DNA from: Desulfobacca sp.
GTDB taxonomy: Bacteria > Desulfobacterota > Desulfobaccia > Desulfobaccales > Desulfobaccaceae
Direction: 5' to 3'
Assembly (NCBI GenBank): GCA_020725545.1
Contig: DYEV01000003.1
Span: 112,998 to 176,997 of the forward strand
Length of the DNA stretch: 64,000 nucleotides
The notes below the pieces were generated by a model. The model worked only from the letters and a program-made list of their open reading frames with translations. It searched no databases and had not been told where the DNA came from. A program made the position numbers and the translations under genes. Positions 26,578-36,116 of the stretch are shown here, piece by piece; position 1 is the first letter of the stretch; each line of letters opens with the position of its first letter.

Positions 26578-27756
26578 ATGGCCAGGGCAGTGGGAGAGGC
26601 AGAACCAACGATGGGAGAGAAGCAAACCGTGGCCAAACCGCAATTGTTGCAAGGCAATGAAGCCATCGTCGAGGGGGCCCTGGCGGCCGGCTGCCGTTTT
26701 TTTGCCGGCTACCCCATCACGCCGGCCACAGAAATCAGCGAAGTCATGTCGGCCCGGCTGCCGGCCCTGGACGGCACCTTTATCCAGATGGAGGATGAAA
26801 TCGCCAGCCTGGGGGCAGTCATCGGCGCCTCGTTGGCCGGGGTAAAGAGCATGACCGCCACCAGCGGGCCGGGTTTCTCCCTCATGCAGGAGAATCTGGG
26901 CCTTGCCTGCGCGGCCGAGGTCCCCTGCGTCATCGTCAACGTCATGCGAGGCGGGCCCAGCACCGGCCTGCCCACCAACGTCAGTCAGGAAGACGTCATG
27001 CAAGCCCGCTGGGGCACCCACGGCGACCACCCCATCATCGTCCTGGCGGTCTCCAATGTCTGGGACTGCTTTCACCTGACGGTGAAGGCCTTTAATCTGT
27101 CCGAAGCCTACCGCACGCCGGTGATTATCCTCTCCGACGAGATCGTCTCCCACACCCGGGAGAAGTTCGTGGTCCCTGACCCCGCCAGCCTCACCCTGGT
27201 CAACCGGGAGACCCCGGAAGTGCCGCCGGAGTGGTACATTCCCTATGAAGATACCCCCCACGGGGTGCCGGCCATGGGGATTTTCGGGGATGGCTACCGC
27301 TACCACGTCACCGGCCTGATCCATGATGTCCGGGGCTTCCCCACCCAGCAGCCTGAAGAGATCACGGCCTTCCGGCAGCGCCTCTTCCGGAAGATCCAGC
27401 AGCATCTGGACGATATCCAGCTCTTGGAGACAGAGTCTGCCGATGATGCCCAAGTTCTCGTCGTGGCCTACGGCTCGGTGGCCCGTTCGGCCCGGCGGGC
27501 CGTGCGGGAAGCCCGCCTTCAGGGCCTCCGGGCCGGACTCCTGCAGCTCCAAACCCTGTGGCCCTTTCCCGGCCGGCTCTTGGCACCTTACCTCCCGCAG
27601 GTACGGGCCGTGCTGGTGCCGGAGCTGAATTTCGGGCAGGTCTACCGGGAAGTGCTCCGGGTCAACCAGGGTGAGACGCGGGTGGAACTGCTCTCTCGTA
27701 TCGACGGCAACCTGCTGACGCCGGGGGAGATTTTGGCGAAGCTGCTTACTCTTTAG
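26578..27756 (+). CDS. korA: 2-oxoacid:ferredoxin oxidoreductase, alpha subunit
   Basis: A 392-residue subunit carrying the pyrimidine-binding and domain II parts of the enzyme. Visible motifs: FFAGYPITPATEISEVM, MEDEIASLGAVIGASLAGVKSMTATSGPGFSLM and VPCVIVNVMRGGPSTGLPT. Together with KorB it oxidises a 2-oxoacid with CoA to an acyl-CoA, or runs backward to fix CO2. The subunit set (4Fe-4S, alpha, beta, gamma as separate chains) is that of KGOR/VOR enzymes; 2-oxoglutarate is the most likely substrate but is not provable from sequence. The start ATG 26578 follows AAGGAAAA. A second Met at residue 12 is possible. Confidence 0.92.
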   Translation: MARAVGEAEPTMGEKQTVAKPQLLQGNEAIVEGALAAGCRFFAGYPITPATEISEVMSARLPALDGTFIQMEDEIASLGAVIGASLAGVKSMTATSGPGFSLMQENLGLACAAEVPCVIVNVMRGGPSTGLPTNVSQEDVMQARWGTHGDHPIIVLAVSNVWDCFHLTVKAFNLSEAYRTPVIILSDEIVSHTREKFVVPDPASLTLVNRETPEVPPEWYIPYEDTPHGVPAMGIFGDGYRYHVTGLIHDVRGFPTQQPEEITAFRQRLFRKIQQHLDDIQLLETESADDAQVLVVAYGSVARSARRAVREARLQGLRAGLLQLQTLWPFPGRLLAPYLPQVRAVLVPELNFGQVYREVLRVNQGETRVELLSRIDGNLLTPGEILAKLLTL

Positions 27757-27901
27757 GATTATGGCCGGGACATGAGGAATAAGGGCACGGCTGAAAAGTA
27801 AAGGGTCAGAGGTCAGAGGAATCAGGATAACCGATTGTCAGGACTTTCCCGATAGACCATAACAGACAACTAACCATTGCTCGCTGACCACTGGAACAAC
27901 C

Positions 27902-28771
27902 ATGGCTGAGACCACCAAACTGATCTACAAGTATCTGCGGCATGACAAGAAGTTCCCCCATGTCTGGTGTCCGGGCTGCGGCAACGGCATTGTCTTGGGG
28001 GCTTTGATCCGGGCCATCGACCGGACGGGTTATGGGAAGGATGACATCGTTCTGGTGTCGGGCATCGGCTGTGCCGGGCGCATGCCGGTGTATGTGGATT
28101 TTCATACCCTGCACACCACCCATGGCCGGGCTCTGACCTTTGCCACGGGGATCAAGTTGGCCAAACCCCGCTTGCAGGTCATCGTCATCATGGGGGATGG
28201 TGACGCCACGGCCATCGGCGGCAACCATTTCATCCATGCCGCCCGCCGCAATCTGAACCTGACGGCCATCATCGTCAACAATAACACCTATGGCATGACG
28301 GGCGGGCAGTATTCCCCGACGTCGCCGTATGGTTCGCTGGCGACCACGGCCCTGTACGGCAATATTGAGCACCCGTTCGCCATTGCGGATTTGGCGGTGA
28401 CGGCCGGCGCCGCTTTTGTGGGGCGGAGCACCGTCTTTCATGCCAATCTCCTGGATCAGTTGATTGAGCAGGGCATGCAAAAGCGGGGGTTTGCGGTCAT
28501 TGAAGCGGTGAGTCATTGTCCCACCCTCTATGGCCGCAAAAATAAGCTGGGCGGCCCGGTGGAGATGCTCCTCTGGCAGAAGGAAGTGGCGGTGCGGGTG
28601 GAGAAAGCCCAAAAAATGAGCGAGGCCGAGTTGGCCGGCAAGATCACCATCGGCGTCCTGGCGGACCGGGAGCTGCCCATCTACACCCAGGAACTGAAGA
28701 AGATCCGGGAGGCCGCCAAGGCGCAGGCGGCGGCCAAGGACAGGGCCAAAAGTCCCCATGGCTGCGAATAG
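27902..28771 (+). CDS. korB: 2-oxoacid:ferredoxin oxidoreductase, beta subunit
   Basis: A 289-residue TPP-binding subunit. The sequence HVWCPGCGNGIVLGAL opens the domain; the TPP/Mg motif is MGDGDATAIGGNHFIHAARRN and ends in NNNTYGMTGGQ. No extra ferredoxin domain is fused. It pairs with KorA. The 145-base gap to korA contains short direct repeats (GGTCAGA units) and no gene. The ATG at 27902 lacks a strong Shine-Dalgarno. The C-terminal tail is Ala/Lys-rich. Confidence 0.93.
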   Translation: MAETTKLIYKYLRHDKKFPHVWCPGCGNGIVLGALIRAIDRTGYGKDDIVLVSGIGCAGRMPVYVDFHTLHTTHGRALTFATGIKLAKPRLQVIVIMGDGDATAIGGNHFIHAARRNLNLTAIIVNNNTYGMTGGQYSPTSPYGSLATTALYGNIEHPFAIADLAVTAGAAFVGRSTVFHANLLDQLIEQGMQKRGFAVIEAVSHCPTLYGRKNKLGGPVEMLLWQKEVAVRVEKAQKMSEAELAGKITIGVLADRELPIYTQELKKIREAAKAQAAAKDRAKSPHGCE

Positions 28772-28801
28772 CCCTGGCGGGCGGTGGGAGGAGCACAGCT
28801 G

Positions 28802-29398
28802 GTGGCAAGATACGAAGTGCGGTTGAGTGGCTCGGGAGGCCAGGGGATTATTGTGGCGGGCATCATCCTGGCCGAGGCCGCCGGGATCTATGAAGGCAAG
28901 GAGGTCTGCCAGACCCAGGCCTATGGGCCGGAGGCCCGGGGCGGGGCCTCCAAGGCGGAAGTGGTCATCAGCGACGCCGAGATTGATTACCCCAAGGCCA
29001 TCCAGCCCGATGTGCTGCTGGCCATGAACCAGAAGGCCTGCGATACCTATGCCCATGATCTCAAGCCGGGTGGCCTGCTGGTAGTGGACAGCACCCTGGT
29101 CCACGACCTGCCCTCCCGCCAGGCCATTGCCCTGCCTTTTACCAAAATCGCCCGGCAGGAACTGGGCAAGGAGATGGTGGCCAACATCGTCGCCCTGGGC
29201 GCCTTGGCTAAGATTGCGGGCGTGGTCTCGTTGGGCAACCTGGAAAAAGCCGTTCTGGCCCGGGTGCCGCCGGGCACCGAGGAGCTGAACCGCCGGGCCC
29301 TGGCCGCGGGGGTGGCGGCGGCCCAGGATTTTCTGCGGGGCAAGGTACTGCGCTGTCTGGATGAACCTCTGGGGACCACAGAAGAAACCATGCTTTAA
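28802..29398 (+). CDS. korC: 2-oxoacid:ferredoxin oxidoreductase, gamma subunit
   Basis: A 198-residue gamma (domain III) subunit with the signatures RLSGSGGQGIIVAGIILAEA and QAYGPEARGGASKAEVVIS. It completes the KorDABC enzyme. The GTG at 28802 is preferred since GGAGGAG lies about 9 bases upstream and the residues MVARYEVRLSG fit the family start; the GTG at 28784 would overlap this signal. It is followed after 56 bases by an unrelated large exported protein. Confidence 0.92.
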   Translation: MARYEVRLSGSGGQGIIVAGIILAEAAGIYEGKEVCQTQAYGPEARGGASKAEVVISDAEIDYPKAIQPDVLLAMNQKACDTYAHDLKPGGLLVVDSTLVHDLPSRQAIALPFTKIARQELGKEMVANIVALGALAKIAGVVSLGNLEKAVLARVPPGTEELNRRALAAGVAAAQDFLRGKVLRCLDEPLGTTEETML

Positions 29399-29454
29399 TG
29401 TTCTGACCATGGCAAGGCACCTATGCCACCTGACCAGGGTGGCGGGGAGGCGAG

Positions 29455-31599
29455 ATGCGCACACGCCTGTTGATCATCAGTCTCTTGATTCTGGGCAGCA
29501 CATGGTTGGCACCCCGGCCGTCCTCAGCCCAGGTAGCCCTGCCCCAAAATCTGCCGCGCACCCAGGAGCCTTTGACCGCTTCGGAAAAGTGGGTGCTGGC
29601 CAGACTGGGCCTGGGTGAAACCGCCGATCTGAACACTCTGGCAGCCGCCAAGCCGCACCAAGAGGATGCTGCGGTTCTGCGGGGAGCATTCTTAGAGGCC
29701 CTGCTGAACGATGATTTCCCGAATTTCAAGATCCATTGGCACGGGGTGCAGATCAGGAACGCCACGATCAAAGGAAAAGTAGACCTGGAAGGCGGGGAGA
29801 TTCCTTTTGGCGTCAAGCTTTACAGCTGTCTTTTTACTGACCGGGTCATCTTGAAAGAATCTCGGTTCAAACGGAGCCTCTGGATTTTTCGTTCCACGTT
29901 CGCACATGATGTCGACGGTCTCAGGATCGAAATCGACAAGAACTGTTACCTGAACGGCTGCATCTTTCAGGGAACCCTGAATCTTGCCTGGGGGCGCATC
30001 GGCAAGGAATTCAGTCTGATGGGCGCCAGTTTCCTCAACTCCATGGAAGCGAAGTTTGAGGGATTGGAAGTCGGCTCCAATGCCATAGCCCATGGGGCTG
30101 TTTTCAGCGGGCCGGTAAACTTCTTTCGGGCTGCGGTGGGCGCCAACCTGGAATGCAATGACGCGGCGTTCAGTAAAAATGTCAATTTCAGCGAAATCAA
30201 GGTCAACGGCAACCTGGGCAGCCATCGCGCCTTATTTGTCAGCGGCGCCTCATTTTCTCGAGCCACGGTGGGCAAGGGATTTCTGGCCACTGATCTGACG
30301 TTTACCGATAAAGAGAAATTCGCCAGCTTCCCGGAAATGCGCATCGGTCACGTTGCCAATTTGCAAGGTTCCCACTTTGCCGGACCGGTGGATTTAAATG
30401 GAGTCATAGTGGGCGATGCCCTGATCGCCGACCGGGTTGTTTTCGGGAATGAGTTGCATGCTAATGGTTTAACGGTGCAAAACATCGTTTCCTTAAAGGA
30501 AACGGTCTGTCAAGGGCCGGTCTCCTTGGCTGATGCGGAAATCGGCGGGCAGATCAATGCCTACCGGGCCAGATTCGAACACGCCGATGGCCTGCTGGCC
30601 ACCGGCATGAAGGTTGGCCAACTGGTAAAGGTATCGCAGGCCTTTTTTGCCGGGCCGTTGCATTTTACCGGCGTAAAGATAGGAGGGCAGCTCCGGGCCG
30701 ATGCCCAGGAGGTGGAAAAAGGCACGTTGTTCGAAGAGGTTATTTTTTTGAAAGAGGTATCTTTGCAGGACGCCCAGTTGTCCGATCTCCTGATGCGCGG
30801 CACTCCAGAACGGCTTTTAGGGATCAGCCGTCTCAATCTTGATCGGGTGCTCGTTAACCGGGACTGCAGACTGCAGGACGTGGCAATCGGGGCGTTTAAC
30901 GCCCGCCGGTTCACGGGAAAAGGGGAAACCGTCTTGCAGAATGTTCGAGTCACCGACAAGGCGAATTTTCTGGATAGCAGCTTTGCGGCCCTGCAAATCA
31001 ACCAGACCACCTGGCCGACCACGCCTGACGGCCTTGATGTGAGCGGTTTAGCCTTCCAAAGCATCACCGGAGAATCGGTGGCCAACGTCTTGGCTTGGCT
31101 CAACCAGGCTGTCTTTGACACCCGCAATTATAAAAATTACCAGACCTATCTGGAAAGGATCGGCCGCGGCGATTGGGCTGATGCAGTGTTTATTAGCATG
31201 AAGCGCCGGGAATGGGGGGTGGACACCTGGCAGCAGCGGCTTAATCCCCTTAAATGGCCGCTGCTCCTCTGTTGGGATTGGCCGGTGGGCTATGGCCGCA
31301 AACCCCAGAGTATCTTTTGGTTTGCGCTGCCTTTCATTCTCTTGGGCGCCATCATCTTGGACCCCCGTTATCTGCAAGGCATACAATGGCCGCAAAAGAA
31401 TCTCTTTTGCAACCTGGCAGGCCGACTGCTCCTGAGCGTGGATAAGTTTACGCCGAAACTGCTGGAATTCGGCCTGGAAGATAAATGGCAGCCGCCGCAC
31501 CTGTCGGGTTTCCAGCAGTTTTTCCTTTATGCGCACAAATTAATGGGCAAGGTGTTCTTGTCCATCTTTTTCATCGCCGTGTATGCCCGTTTTCGATAG
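29455..31599 (+). CDS. Large secreted beta-helix-like membrane protein, function unknown
   Basis: A 714-residue protein. A signal peptide ([22 protein letters not shown]) is followed by residues 90-560 made of irregular repeats of about 20 residues with alternating small and aromatic positions (units such as [20 protein letters not shown], then [16 protein letters not shown]). These resemble degenerate pentapeptide or right-handed beta-helix coils. Two hydrophobic helices lie near the end (about 620-640, [19 protein letters not shown]; and 695-712, [14 protein letters not shown]), with a conserved-looking [19 protein letters not shown] stretch before them. The long repeat domain should be periplasmic and anchored by the C-terminal helices. 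I recognise no named family. It sits inside the trp/kor gene row, 62 bases before trpD. Confidence 0.8.
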   Translation: MRTRLLIISLLILGSTWLAPRPSSAQVALPQNLPRTQEPLTASEKWVLARLGLGETADLNTLAAAKPHQEDAAVLRGAFLEALLNDDFPNFKIHWHGVQIRNATIKGKVDLEGGEIPFGVKLYSCLFTDRVILKESRFKRSLWIFRSTFAHDVDGLRIEIDKNCYLNGCIFQGTLNLAWGRIGKEFSLMGASFLNSMEAKFEGLEVGSNAIAHGAVFSGPVNFFRAAVGANLECNDAAFSKNVNFSEIKVNGNLGSHRALFVSGASFSRATVGKGFLATDLTFTDKEKFASFPEMRIGHVANLQGSHFAGPVDLNGVIVGDALIADRVVFGNELHANGLTVQNIVSLKETVCQGPVSLADAEIGGQINAYRARFEHADGLLATGMKVGQLVKVSQAFFAGPLHFTGVKIGGQLRADAQEVEKGTLFEEVIFLKEVSLQDAQLSDLLMRGTPERLLGISRLNLDRVLVNRDCRLQDVAIGAFNARRFTGKGETVLQNVRVTDKANFLDSSFAALQINQTTWPTTPDGLDVSGLAFQSITGESVANVLAWLNQAVFDTRNYKNYQTYLERIGRGDWADAVFISMKRREWGVDTWQQRLNPLKWPLLLCWDWPVGYGRKPQSIFWFALPFILLGAIILDPRYLQGIQWPQKNLFCNLAGRLLLSVDKFTPKLLEFGLEDKWQPPHLSGFQQFFLYAHKLMGKVFLSIFFIAVYARFR

Positions 31600-31661
31600 G
31601 AGCGGGGAGGCGGTGCCGGCACCAGGCTGCCAATCTTGTCAAAACGTGCGAGGCTAGCGGT

Positions 31662-32729
31662 ATGTTACCAGAAATTATTTATAAAGTGGTGAACCGTCAG
31701 GATCTGACGGCCGCCGAAATGACCCAGGCCATGGAGACCATCATGACCGGACAGGCCACCGACGCCCAGATCGGCGCCTTTATCACGGCCATGCGCATGA
31801 AAGGCGAAACCGTCACCGAAATTGCCGCCGCGGCCCGGGTCATGCGGGCTAAGGCCACCCGCATCCCGGTGGCCGAGCCGGTGGTGGACCTGGACCGGGA
31901 TGAGATCAATATCGACCGGGAGACCATCGTGGATACGGTGGGCACCGGCGGCGACGCCACCAACACCTTCAACGTCTCTACGACCACCGCCTTTGTGGTG
32001 GCCGGGGCCGGGGTGAAGGTGGCCAAACATGGCAATCGGGCGGTATCCAGCCGCTGCGGCTCCGCGGACGTCATCGAAGCCCTGGGCATCAATCTTGCCC
32101 TGACGCCGGAGCAGGTGGCGGAGTGCATCCGGGAGGTGGGCATCGGCTTTCTCTTTGCGCCGCAGCTGCATGGGGCCATGCGCTATGCCATCGGTCCCCG
32201 CCGGGAGATCGGCATCCGCACCATTTTCAATATCCTGGGTCCGCTGACTAATCCCGCCGGGGCCAATGTGTTGGTGGTGGGGGTCTATGAAGAGCGCCTG
32301 ACCGAGCTGCTGGCCGGGGTCCTGCGGGAATTGGGCACCCAACACGCCTTTGTGGTTTACGGTGAGGGGTCTTTTGATGAGATCAGTATCGTCGGGCCTA
32401 CCCGGGTGTGTGAGCTGCACCAGGGCGAGATTCGGGCCTATACCATAACACCCGAGCAGTTCGGCCTGCGGCGGGGGACCCTGGAGGACATCCGAGGCGG
32501 CGACGTCTTTGCCAACGCCGCCCTTGTCCGGGCCGTCCTGGCAGGCGAGCCAGGGCCGAAGCAGGATATGGTGGCCATGAATGCCGCGGCGGCCTTTATC
32601 GGCGCCGGTTTGGTCCCGGATTTTGCCGGTGGCATTGCCTTGGCCAAAGAGGTTATTGCCAGCGGCAAGGCTAAAGACAAGCTGGAGGCCCTCATCGCCA
32701 AGAGTAAATCCTTCGGACCGCAGCCATGA
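31662..32729 (+). CDS. trpD: Anthranilate phosphoribosyltransferase
   Basis: A 355-residue enzyme that joins anthranilate and PRPP. The PRPP loop [18 protein letters not shown] is clear, as are [21 protein letters not shown] and [10 protein letters not shown]. The ATG at 31662 has GAGG 8 bases upstream and gives a family-typical N-terminus ([20 protein letters not shown]); the longer frame starting at 31485 lies inside the previous gene. An insertion of about 15 residues ([21 protein letters not shown]) before the PRPP loop is longer than usual. Its stop overlaps trpC by four bases. Confidence 0.96.
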   Translation: MLPEIIYKVVNRQDLTAAEMTQAMETIMTGQATDAQIGAFITAMRMKGETVTEIAAAARVMRAKATRIPVAEPVVDLDRDEINIDRETIVDTVGTGGDATNTFNVSTTTAFVVAGAGVKVAKHGNRAVSSRCGSADVIEALGINLALTPEQVAECIREVGIGFLFAPQLHGAMRYAIGPRREIGIRTIFNILGPLTNPAGANVLVVGVYEERLTELLAGVLRELGTQHAFVVYGEGSFDEISIVGPTRVCELHQGEIRAYTITPEQFGLRRGTLEDIRGGDVFANAALVRAVLAGEPGPKQDMVAMNAAAAFIGAGLVPDFAGGIALAKEVIASGKAKDKLEALIAKSKSFGPQP

Positions 32730-33508
32730 CAAATATTTTGGATCGCATCATCGCCGATAAAGTCCGGGAGAATGTCCGGCTGTTCGGGCCGGGGCGGCTC
32801 CAGGAATTTCAGGCCCGCATCGCCGGTCAGCCCCGTCCCCGGAGCTTGAAAGCTGCCCTGGACCAGGCCCCCACGCCGGCCATCATCGCCGAGATCAAGA
32901 GGGCCTCACCCTCCAAGGGGCCGTTAGCTCCGGATCTGGACCCCCTGGCCCTGGCCCTGGAGTACCAGGCCCACGGCGCCGCGGCAATTTCCGTCCTAAC
33001 AGAGCAGAACTACTTTCAGGGCTCTCCCGATTTCATCGTCAGACTGCGTCCCCATCTGCACCTCCCCATTTTGCGCAAGGATTTTATCGTTGAGATGATC
33101 CAGGTCTACGAGAGCGCCGCCCTGGGGGCTGATGCCCTCCTCCTCATCGTCGCCGCCCTGCCGATGGGGGCGCTGCGGGCGCTGCTGCTCCTGACCCAAT
33201 CCCTGGGACTGGAGGCCCTGGTGGAGGTGGCCAGCCGGGAGGAGTTGCAGGTGGCCCTGGACATCGGCGCCACCCTCATCGGCATCAACCACCGGAACCT
33301 GCGCACTTTCGAGATGAATATGAATCGGGCCATTGAGCTGCTGCCGCTGATCCCGCCGGAAGTAACCGTGGTGGCCGCCTCGGGTCTCCATACGCGGGCA
33401 GACCTGGCCCGTCTGGAGGCGGCCGGCCTCAAGGCCTTTCTCATCGGCGAATCCTTGGTGAAATCGGGCCAGCCAGGGGCGAAATTGCGGGAGTTATTAG
33501 GAAGCTAA
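32726..33508 (+). CDS. trpC: Indole-3-glycerol phosphate synthase
   Basis: A 260-residue TIM-barrel enzyme that closes the indole ring. Motifs: [17 protein letters not shown] (catalytic Lys and Glu), [34 protein letters not shown] and [12 protein letters not shown]. It is a stand-alone TrpC, with TrpF encoded separately two genes on. The ATG overlaps the trpD stop, so translation is coupled. Confidence 0.96.
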   Translation: MTNILDRIIADKVRENVRLFGPGRLQEFQARIAGQPRPRSLKAALDQAPTPAIIAEIKRASPSKGPLAPDLDPLALALEYQAHGAAAISVLTEQNYFQGSPDFIVRLRPHLHLPILRKDFIVEMIQVYESAALGADALLLIVAALPMGALRALLLLTQSLGLEALVEVASREELQVALDIGATLIGINHRNLRTFEMNMNRAIELLPLIPPEVTVVAASGLHTRADLARLEAAGLKAFLIGESLVKSGQPGAKLRELLGS

Positions 33509-33604
33509 CAGAGTGTTGGGCAAAAGACGGGGTTAGATTCAGGATAATTTTTTTGATGATTCGACTTCTTACCCAATTTCAGCCGTACGGAGAGGAGGAA
33601 TTTT

Positions 33605-33916
33605 ATGAATCTTCTTATTATTATCTCGGTGAAAGATGGTGAAACTATATATAATGCGCTGCGTCTGGCTAATGTGGCGGTTGCCAAAGGAGACGATGTC
33701 AGTGTCTTCATGTTGGGCCAGGGCGTGTGTTTTGAACAGAGCAGCTCGCCGCAGTTCAACGTGCTGGGGGAAATCCAGAAATTTCAGGGCGACTTCTACG
33801 TCTGAGGGGTTTGTCTTAAATCCCACGGTCTGGAGGGATCAAGTTCTTGCCCCATTGCCTGGATGGATGACTTGCACGGATTGATTTCGGAGGCGGATAC
33901 GGTATTGACCTTTTAG
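33605..33916 (+). CDS. DsrE-family selenoprotein with in-frame TGA (Sec67)
   Basis: The frame from ATG 33605 (GGAGAGGAGGAA ahead of it) runs 66 codons to TGA at 33803-33805, then continues in the same frame for 36 more codons to TAG at 33914. The part before the TGA is a DsrE N-terminus (MNLLIIISVKDGETIYNALRL, then VFMLGQGVCFEQ). The part after it is a DsrE C-terminus (GVCLKSHGLEGSSSCPIAWM, then DDLHGLISEADTVLTF). The TGA falls where relatives have the first Cys of a CxxC motif, giving U67-G-V-C70. A SECIS-like hairpin follows. The total of 103 residues is the normal DsrE length, and the trpF ribosome-binding site begins right after the TAG. DsrE proteins are small sulfur- or redox-active proteins; the partner is unknown. 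The alternative is a nonsense pseudogene, which the intact downstream frame makes less likely. Confidence 0.85.
33806..33853 (+). promoter_or_regulatory. Bacterial SECIS-like element after the in-frame TGA
   Basis: Just downstream of the TGA the mRNA can fold into CTT-AA-ATCCC (33815-33824) paired with GGGAT-C-AAG (33835-33843), with a 10-base apical loop ACGGTCTGGA; GGGG (33806-33809) and CCCC (33850-33853) can close the base. The loop carries GGUCU, as in the E. coli fdhF element, and its GU lies 22 bases from the TGA, inside the usual window for SelB recognition. Confidence 0.75.
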
Positions 33917-33923
33917 GGGGAGC

Positions 33924-34583
33924 ATGGTTCACATTAAGATTTGCGGCATCACGAATCTGGAAGATGCCCGGCTGGCCGCCGACCTGGGGGCCCGGGCTTT
34001 GGGGTTCATCTTCTATCCCAAAAGCCCCCGGGCCGTCACCCCGGAGGCGGCCCGGCAGATCATCGCCCAACTGCCGCCATTTGTTCTGAGTGTTGGGGTC
34101 TTTGTCAATGAACCCGCCGCCATGGTACTGGAGGTGGCCGAAATGGTCCGATTGGACTGGCTGCAGTTGCACGGCGAGGAACCGCCGGATTATTGCCTCT
34201 TTCTGAACCGCAATGTCATGAAAGCCATCCGGGTTAAGGATCGGGACTCCTTAGTCCAGATGGAGCCATACCAGGGCAGGGTCAGAGCCTTCCTATTGGA
34301 CACCTATGCCGCCGGGCAAAAGGGCGGCACGGGCCAGAGCTTTGATTGGTCCCTGGCCAAACAGGCCCAGGCATACGGCCCGGTGGTGCTGGCCGGTGGG
34401 CTGAAACCCGACAATGTGGCTGCCGCCATCCAGCAGGCCTCGCCCCAGGCGGTGGACGTGGCCAGCGGCGTGGAGGCGGCGCCCGGCAAGAAGGATCCGG
34501 AGAAGCTCCGGGCCTTTTGCCGCGCCGTGCAGGCTCTGGAGCCGGAGGGGCACCGATGGCCCGGGTTGGGCCAGATCAGCTAG
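33924..34583 (+). CDS. trpF: Phosphoribosylanthranilate isomerase
   Basis: A 219-residue TIM-barrel isomerase. The catalytic Cys and Asp lie in HIKICGITNLEDA and FLLDTYAAGQKGGTGQSFDW; VVLAGGLKPDNV and VDVASGVEAAPGKKD are also diagnostic. It starts 8 bases after the selenoprotein stop with GGGGGAG as ribosome-binding site, so the two genes are tightly linked. The C-terminal 15 residues exceed the family's usual end. Confidence 0.95.
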   Translation: MVHIKICGITNLEDARLAADLGARALGFIFYPKSPRAVTPEAARQIIAQLPPFVLSVGVFVNEPAAMVLEVAEMVRLDWLQLHGEEPPDYCLFLNRNVMKAIRVKDRDSLVQMEPYQGRVRAFLLDTYAAGQKGGTGQSFDWSLAKQAQAYGPVVLAGGLKPDNVAAAIQQASPQAVDVASGVEAAPGKKDPEKLRAFCRAVQALEPEGHRWPGLGQIS

Positions 34584-34934
34584 TTTGCCAACAGAACCTT
34601 GGGCAGGCTTTAACCTGCAATATTATTGACTTTAGAGCGGTGGCCCAGGCCGGCTTTCAGCCTGTTCATTAGACCACCGGCTGGAAAGCCTGTGCCACCA
34701 TTATTTGTCATGCTGAGCGTAGCGAAGGCATCTAAGCCAGAATGATAGCAAAGATCCTGCGCCCCCTGGGGCGGCTCAGGATAACAGAAAGGCAGGCCTT
34801 GCTTACGTCAACAGCCTTGGCTCTAACCCTCCCCCCACCAGCGGCGTGAAGGAATACCTGATTTTCCAAATGACCACTAACCATGAGCTATAAACTACAA
34901 ACTATCAACTTACAACTATCCCTGGAGGCATATC
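34584..34934. repeat. trpF-trpB spacer filled with palindromic repeats
   Basis: No gene is seen. A long imperfect inverted repeat (34639-34699) has arms GGTGGCCCAGGCCGGCTTTC and its near complement ending in CCTGTGCCACC. Directly after it (34706-34786) is a copy of the CTGAGCG-TAGCGAAGG / GGCTCAGGATAACAG element found also at 14440 and 46591. The end of the spacer (34861-34920) contains short direct repeats of the form ACTA-CAAACTATCAACTTACAA. The insertion separates trpB from the rest of the operon, so trpBA may have lost or gained independent transcription. Confidence 0.65.
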
Positions 34935-36116
34935 TTGCTACCCGATAAACACGGCCATTTCGGCCAATTTGGCGGACGTTTCGTGCCTGAGACTCTGATG
35001 CCGGCTTTGCTGGAGCTGGAGAAAGCCTACAGCCGCATCCGCCGGGACCCGGATTTTAGAAAAGAGTTGGCCGGGCTGCTCAAAGACTACGTGGGCCGGC
35101 CCTCACCTTTATATTTTGCCCAACACCTGACCCAGGCTCTGGGCGGGCCGAAGATCTATCTGAAGCGGGAAGACCTGAATCATACGGGGGCCCACAAGAT
35201 CAATAACACCCTGGGGCAGGGACTGCTGGCCCGGCGCATGGGCAAGAAGCGGGTTATTGCCGAGACCGGGGCCGGGCAGCACGGCGTGGCCACGGCCACG
35301 GTAGCGGCCCTCCTGGGCATGGAATGCGATATTTACATGGGCACCGAGGACATCCGCCGCCAGCGCCTCAACGTCATCCGCATGAAATTGTTGGGCGCGC
35401 AGGTGATCCCGGTGGAGTCGGGAAGCTGCACGTTGAAAGACGCCATGAACGAGGCCATCCGGGATTGGGTCACCAATGTGCGGCATACCCACTACGTCAT
35501 CGGTTCGGTGGCCGGGCCCCATCCCTATCCCCGGTTGGTCCGGGATTTCCAATCGGTCATCGGCCGGGAGGCCAAAGTCCAGATGCGCCAGGCCGAGGGT
35601 CGACTGCCTGATTGTCTGGTGGCCTGTGTGGGCGGCGGCAGCAACGCCATGGGCCTGTTTTATCCCTTCCTCAAGGACCCGGTGCGCTTCATCGGCGTGG
35701 AGGCGGCTGGCCACGGCCTGGAATCCGGGCGCCATTCTGCCACCTTGGTGGCCGGCGCGGTGGGGGTGCTCCACGGCGCCTGCAGCTACCTGCTCCAGGA
35801 TCCCTGGGGCAATATCCGGGAGGCCCACTCCCTGGCCCCGGGTCTGGACTATCCCGGCGTCGGGCCGGAACATTCCTATTTCAAGGAGACCGGGCGGGCG
35901 GAGTATGTGGCCATCAATGACGAGGAAGCCCTGGAGGGTTTCAAGATCCTGGCCCGCACCGAAGGTATCCTGCCGGCTTTGGAGAGTGCCCATGCGGTGG
36001 CTTACGTCCAGAAACATGCCAAAGAGTTTAAAGACGGCGAGCTGGTGGTCATCAACCTTTCCGGCCGGGGCGACAAAGACGTGGAGGCGGTGTCAGAGAT
36101 ATTGGAGCAGTCATGA
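34935..36116 (+). CDS. trpB: Tryptophan synthase beta chain
   Basis: A 393-residue PLP enzyme joining indole and serine. PLP lysine in [18 protein letters not shown], the [17 protein letters not shown] stretch and the phosphate loop [15 protein letters not shown] are intact. It is a TrpB1-type chain. The start is TTG at 34935 with TGGAGG 8 bases upstream; the encoded N-terminus [21 protein letters not shown] matches the family. The stop overlaps trpA by four bases. Confidence 0.97.
   Translation: MLPDKHGHFGQFGGRFVPETLMPALLELEKAYSRIRRDPDFRKELAGLLKDYVGRPSPLYFAQHLTQALGGPKIYLKREDLNHTGAHKINNTLGQGLLARRMGKKRVIAETGAGQHGVATATVAALLGMECDIYMGTEDIRRQRLNVIRMKLLGAQVIPVESGSCTLKDAMNEAIRDWVTNVRHTHYVIGSVAGPHPYPRLVRDFQSVIGREAKVQMRQAEGRLPDCLVACVGGGSNAMGLFYPFLKDPVRFIGVEAAGHGLESGRHSATLVAGAVGVLHGACSYLLQDPWGNIREAHSLAPGLDYPGVGPEHSYFKETGRAEYVAINDEEALEGFKILARTEGILPALESAHAVAYVQKHAKEFKDGELVVINLSGRGDKDVEAVSEILEQS

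Noticed and set aside
33806..33916. Reading the DsrE gene as a truncated pseudogene ending at TGA 33805
   Set aside because: The same frame continues with conserved DsrE sequence to a normal stop, and a SECIS-like hairpin follows, so selenocysteine insertion explains the data better.
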